Source: Gammaproteobacteria bacterium (lineage in GTDB: Bacteria > Pseudomonadota > Gammaproteobacteria > Burkholderiales > Burkholderiaceae_C). Taken from it: a stretch of 64,000 bases of DNA. Position numbers and translations under genes: made by a program. The notes beneath the pieces were generated by a model, which was given only the letters and a program-made list of their open reading frames with translations, had not been told where the DNA came from and searched no databases. This document shows positions 63,854 to 64,000 of the stretch, in pieces (within the stretch, counting starts at the first letter, position 1; each line of letters starts with the position of its first letter). The stretch spans positions 1-64,000 of the forward strand of contig JAHJWB010000017.1 of the NCBI GenBank assembly GCA_018828125.1, given 5' to 3'.

Positions 63854-64000
63854 ATGAGCCACTCCAACCTCAATTTGCCCTGCGTCCGAATGGTCATGGC
63901 GATGGCTGCTTTAACGCTGGGCCTTGCTGAAAGTGCTTTTGCGTGTTCGTGCATCACAGCTACGTCAACATCGGTGCGCGTTGCAGATGCCACTTTCATC
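63854..64000 (+). CDS. Exported Cys-Ser-Cys protein (3' end outside window)
   Basis: The frame from the ATG at 63854 stays open for 49 codons to the window edge. A signal peptide (MVMAMAALTLGLAESAFA) would be cleaved just before CSCITATST. A mature N-terminus of CSC followed by an ADxxF pattern recalls TIMP/netrin-like exported proteins, but too little is visible to say. The overlapping minus-strand frame is a shadow. Confidence 0.55.
   Translation, partial: MSHSNLNLPCVRMVMAMAALTLGLAESAFACSCITATSTSVRVADATFI

Overview
The window is about 65% GC, densely coded and reads as a betaproteobacterial chromosome of the Burkholderiales, most likely family Comamonadaceae (Acidovorax-like). The reasons are the Bug-type periplasmic binding protein, the DUF4148 exported protein, the argH-algZ-algR arrangement, the DUF3034/globin/cupredoxin cluster and the short palindromic repeat around AGCGCTTAT...AAGCGCT that recurs through the window. 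I see no rRNA, tRNA, CRISPR array, transposase or phage gene.

Layout. 0-2.3 kb: an exported DUF4148 protein cut by the left edge, then two glutathione S-transferase family genes. 2.4-7.7 kb: an acidic or D-amino-acid cluster (LysR regulator, DadA-like oxidase, two paralogous periplasmic binding proteins, Asp/Glu racemase). 7.7-15.3 kb: an NAD-binding protein, a four-PAS diguanylate cyclase, an exported dienelactone hydrolase, a His-rich ZIP transporter and an orphan two-domain ArsA ATPase. 15.4-20.1 kb: AlgR/AlgZ two-component genes divergent from argH, then a Bug receptor. 20.2-28.7 kb: CHASE-GGDEF cyclase, SGNH hydrolase, OpgC-like acyltransferase, ferritin-like protein with catalase HPII, rhomboid protease. 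28.8-37.1 kb: a minus-strand block ending in an ECF sigma factor and its RskA-type anti-sigma factor. 37.4-44.2 kb: cytochrome c, L-lactate dehydrogenase, a dCache-PAS-GGDEF protein and pbpC. 44.2-53.5 kb: a small membrane protein, a giant alpha-2-macroglobulin, a TPR membrane protein and a diheme cytochrome. 53.6-61.5 kb: a polyamine-type ABC transporter fused into one operon with a three-component opine-oxidase/HcnABC-like dehydrogenase, with a divergent IclR regulator. 61.5-64 kb: GNAT acetyltransferase, CPBP protease, a membrane protein and an exported CSC protein cut by the right edge.

Two observations stand out. First, three minus-strand transcription units (the sigma/anti-sigma pair, the DUF4331 unit, and the DUF3034-globin-cupredoxin operon) each have the same bipartite site, CATCC, exactly 16 bases, CGTA, 45-60 bases before the start codon. 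This makes a candidate ECF regulon of exported proteins: DUF4331, lipoprotein, TPR protein, HupE-like permease with an EF-hand, beta-barrel-like DUF3034, exported truncated globin and a cupredoxin. Metal or haem handling in the envelope is a plausible but unproven theme. Second, a 45-55 base palindromic repeat family has at least eleven copies here. Most lie between genes, but several lie in frame inside genes, and in two genes the repeat encodes the hydrophobic core of the signal peptide or membrane anchor.
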